NCBI GenBank assembly: GCA_013695925.1
Contig: JACCZO010000437.1
Span: forward strand, 1 to 7,371
Direction: 5' to 3'
DNA length: 7,371 nt
Origin: Chthoniobacterales bacterium
GTDB lineage: Bacteria > Verrucomicrobiota > Verrucomicrobiia > Chthoniobacterales > UBA10450
The notes under the pieces: generated by a model
Told to the model about the DNA's origin: nothing
The model's input: the letters and a program-made list of their open reading frames with translations, nothing else
Databases searched by the model: none
Shown here: one piece after another, positions 6,420-7,371 of the stretch
How the letters are laid out: the number at the start of each line of letters is the position of its first letter
How positions within the stretch are numbered: position 1 is the first letter of the stretch
Translations under genes and position numbers: made by a program

Positions 6420-6468
6420 GAACGCGACGGACCGGTTCTTATTCGATATGAGCAGACGCGAAACTCCC

Positions 6469-7020
6469 ATGACCCGCTGGTATTGGAAGCAAGTTGGCGG
6501 AACCTTGATCGAAGAGTTTTGCGCAGTTGAAAGAGTTATCGGTGACCGAGGCGGTCGCTGGATCGATGGCGTTGTCATCAAAGGGGGCGAATGCAAGATC
6601 GCTCGGCAGTCAGAGGTAGAGGTTGCCGGAAAGGATATCATGATCATCCAAGCCAAGGACAGCCGACTCGGAATGTGGGTGATGGGGCAGGCATTCTTCT
6701 CGGCAGCGTTGATGGAAGCTTTCAAGCCTCGCTCAATTGAGTCGATTGCTCTGGTCGCGCACGATGATTCCGTGCTTGGTCCCATCTTTCGCAGCCATGA
6801 TCGAATGCGCGTGGTGGTCTGTCCGGGAGAGGTAATGCTCCGCGCTCGAATGCGTTTTTCCGTCAAAAAAGATGGCATCCCCCAGAAGCCTTTTTCGGAG
6901 ACTGAGATCTTCGGATTGGTCGAGAAGGGCAAAATTGATCGCTCGACGCCCTGCCGTCGGTCCGACGAGGAGCAATGGTCGACCGTTGCTGAGCAACTCC
7001 TTGTACCTGCAGATGGATAA
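6469..7020 (+). CDS. Small protein with possible PD-(D/E)XK-like nuclease core (183 aa)
   Basis: The product starts MTRWYWKQVGGTLIEEFCAV. It then shows WIDGVVI (31-37) and, after a 20-residue insert, GKDIMIIQAKDSRLGMWVMG (54-73), followed by strands IESIALVAHDD (90-100) and MRVVVCPG (113-120). A buried Asp (D33), a following hydrophobic strand ending Q-x-K (Q61, K63) and an upstream acidic helix (E15, E16) resemble the D...QxK core of Mrr-like restriction nucleases, though the D-to-Q gap of 28 is long. The nuclease reading is inference; the protein may be a non-enzymatic relative. ATG 6469 fits the conserved-looking start; ATG 6448 (MSRRETP) is in frame and possible. Further upstream the frame overlaps the previous gene and is rejected. 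It lies 49 bases after that gene on the same strand and may share its transcript. The C-terminal 50 or so residues look less ordered. Confidence 0.65.
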   Translation: MTRWYWKQVGGTLIEEFCAVERVIGDRGGRWIDGVVIKGGECKIARQSEVEVAGKDIMIIQAKDSRLGMWVMGQAFFSAALMEAFKPRSIESIALVAHDDSVLGPIFRSHDRMRVVVCPGEVMLRARMRFSVKKDGIPQKPFSETEIFGLVEKGKIDRSTPCRRSDEEQWSTVAEQLLVPADG

Positions 7021-7026
7021 AGAGCC

Positions 7027-7164
7027 CTAGAAGCTCGGAACCGAAGCACGCGCCTTCTGCTCGTTGGCGGATTTGAGCTGCGCTTCGTATTGCCGAGCGA
7101 TCGTCAGTTCGAGCCGCAAGATAAGGTTGCTGCGCGACCAGAGGATCGCTCCGTCGCTGTGCCG
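7027..7164 (-). pseudogene. Possible C-terminal gene remnant, coiled-coil-like (45 codons)
   Basis: On the minus strand a frame from just after a TGA (7165-7167) to TAG at 7029-7027 encodes a protein-like tail containing LILRLELTIARQYEAQLKSA and NEQKARASVPSF. The heptad-like spacing of leucines and charged residues looks like a real amphipathic helix rather than random translation. It has no start codon and is cut off upstream by the stop, so if real it is the end of a broken gene pointing the opposite way to everything else here. I cannot name the parent family. Chance is a serious alternative. Confidence 0.25.
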
Positions 7165-7201
7165 TCAATGTCCCAAAGGGCTGCGACTGGGCTAGTCTTA
7201 A

Positions 7202-7222
7202 AGAGCAGTCCGGCACTGCTCT
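7202..7222. repeat. Perfect 8-bp inverted repeat (hairpin)
   Basis: AGAGCAGT (7202-7209) and ACTGCTCT (7215-7222) are exact reverse complements around the five-base loop CCGGC. No T-run follows on the + strand, so it is not a standard intrinsic terminator for the upstream genes. On the minus strand only a short TTAA-type stretch follows. It could be a protein-binding site, a weak terminator or a mobile-element scar. Confidence 0.5.
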
Positions 7223-7253
7223 GACCGATCACTACGCGGACATCCCTGCGGCG

Positions 7254-7265
7254 GCTTCGCGAAGC
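7254..7265. repeat. 12-bp perfect palindrome GCTTCGCGAAGC
   Basis: The sequence is self-complementary over 12 bases. It is flanked by CCTGC (7245-7249), which can instead pair with GCAGG (7264-7268) as a competing stem. Further right, TTGGGcGGCC (7276-7285) and GGCCaaCCCAA (7302-7312) can form an imperfect stem around two CGAAGC units. Together they make a structured intergenic element ahead of the next gene. Whether it is repeated elsewhere in the genome cannot be told here. Confidence 0.4.
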
Positions 7266-7295
7266 AGGCGGGTTATTGGGCGGCCGAAGCCGAAG

Positions 7296-7324
7296 CTGAC
7301 AGGCCAACCCAACCCGATTATGTT
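7296..7324 (+). promoter_or_regulatory. Weak promoter candidate for the last gene
   Basis: CTGACA (7296-7301) and TATGTT (7319-7324) are spaced 17 bases apart and resemble a -35/-10 pair. Transcription would begin about at the ATG at 7331, making the message leaderless. This would fit the lack of any ribosome binding site before that ATG. The match is moderate and could be chance. Confidence 0.25.
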
Positions 7325-7330
7325 ACTGCC

Positions 7331-7371
7331 ATGAGCGCGACCGAAATCATCAACGAATTGCCCAAGCTGAC
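7331..7371 (+). CDS. N-terminus of a new gene, possible small antitoxin-type protein (3' end outside window)
   Basis: From ATG 7331 the frame is open to the right edge and encodes MSATEIINELPKLT. Starts of this form ('MSAxEIIxELPKLTxxER...') are common in small proteins of toxin-antitoxin-like pairs, where the 'I..LP.L...E' helix opens the antitoxin; this is recalled pattern from only 13 complete codons. No ribosome binding site precedes it; an open frame upstream ends in TGA overlapping this ATG but has no start of its own. If the call is right, the next gene downstream, outside the window, may encode a PIN or RelE-type toxin. Confidence 0.45.
   Translation, partial: MSATEIINELPKL

Larger units (their letters stand above)
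7021..7330 (+). other. Gene-free stretch with hairpins and possible gene debris
   Basis: About 310 bases separate the last full gene from the next start. No + strand reading here has a credible start codon and length. Two + frames stay open for a while: frame 1 is open from 7021 to a TGA near 7222, and frame 3 is open from after a TAA near 7120 to TGA 7332-7334, which overlaps the next ATG, but it has no ATG, GTG or TTG. The minus strand shows a 45-residue helix-like tail (listed separately). A perfect hairpin and a palindrome lie in the right half. The likely content is decayed gene ends plus the control region of the next gene. Confidence 0.5.

Noticed and set aside
6304..6468. Long upstream extension of the nuclease-like frame
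   Set aside because: It overlaps the C-terminal beta-rich part of the preceding gene, and its Ser/Arg-rich translation is unlike a protein core.
6072..7049. 325-codon open frame on the minus strand
   Set aside because: It lies opposite two + strand genes with clear protein-like translation; its own product is Ser/Arg/Leu-rich without recognisable motifs.
7202..7222. Intrinsic terminator reading of the hairpin
   Set aside because: The stem is perfect but no T-run follows on the + strand, and it lies about 180 bases past the last stop.
7124..7334. Plus-strand frame containing ALTDHYADI, briefly suggestive of a tyrosine recombinase tail
   Set aside because: There is no usable start codon, no catalytic HxxR...Y arrangement, and the following residues are unlike a recombinase end.
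1..7371. CRISPR arrays, tRNA/rRNA genes, complete IS elements
   Set aside because: No regularly spaced repeats, cloverleaf-forming segments, rRNA-like stretches or transposase motifs were seen on either strand by eye.

Overview
The window is a compact, one-direction (+ strand) bacterial accessory region. It looks like a DNA-modification/defence island spliced into a damaged type I restriction-modification (RM) locus. Gene spacing is tight, with ATGA, GTGA and TGATG stop/start overlaps. I see no rRNA, tRNA, CRISPR array or complete insertion sequence. Host identity cannot be fixed from the sequence. The moderately high G+C, the DUF3024 tail, the HsdS tail style and the last gene's N-terminus would fit a soil or freshwater Gram-negative bacterium such as a Verrucomicrobiota member, but this is a low-confidence guess.

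Layout. (1) 2-148 is the C-terminal end of a DUF3024 protein whose start lies outside the window. (2) 158-337 is a 59-residue remnant that looks like the extreme C-terminus of HsdS, the type I RM specificity subunit; its DNA-reading part is missing. (3) 334-2047 holds three translationally coupled genes: an Nmad2-like protein, an Nmad3-family protein (both 'nucleotide modification associated domain' families) and an unrecognised acidic 104-residue protein. (4) 2150-3227 holds an unrecognised 79-residue protein and a 263-residue fusion of a WGR-like domain, a very basic linker and an ASCH domain. (5) A promoter-like site at 3233-3261 precedes a 749-residue protein that joins DUF262 (the GmrSD/type IV restriction family), an HNH-like DUF1524-type motif and a Schlafen-type AlbA_2 domain. 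(6) 5679-7020 holds a two-part protein of unknown function and a small protein with a possible PD-(D/E)XK nuclease core of the D...QxK kind. (7) 7021-7330 has no convincing gene but contains hairpins and perhaps gene debris. (8) 7331 starts a new gene that runs off the end.

Working model (inference): two nucleotide-modification-associated proteins and an ASCH protein make, read or guard a modified base, next to a DUF262/HNH effector of a family whose studied members act against modified DNA. The Nmad2, Nmad3, 104-aa, 79-aa, WGR-ASCH and DUF262-HNH-AlbA_2 genes could form one undescribed modification-sensing defence system that replaced or parasitised the type I RM locus. The strongest evidence is the domain content and the overlapping starts and stops. 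No function is proven by the sequence alone.
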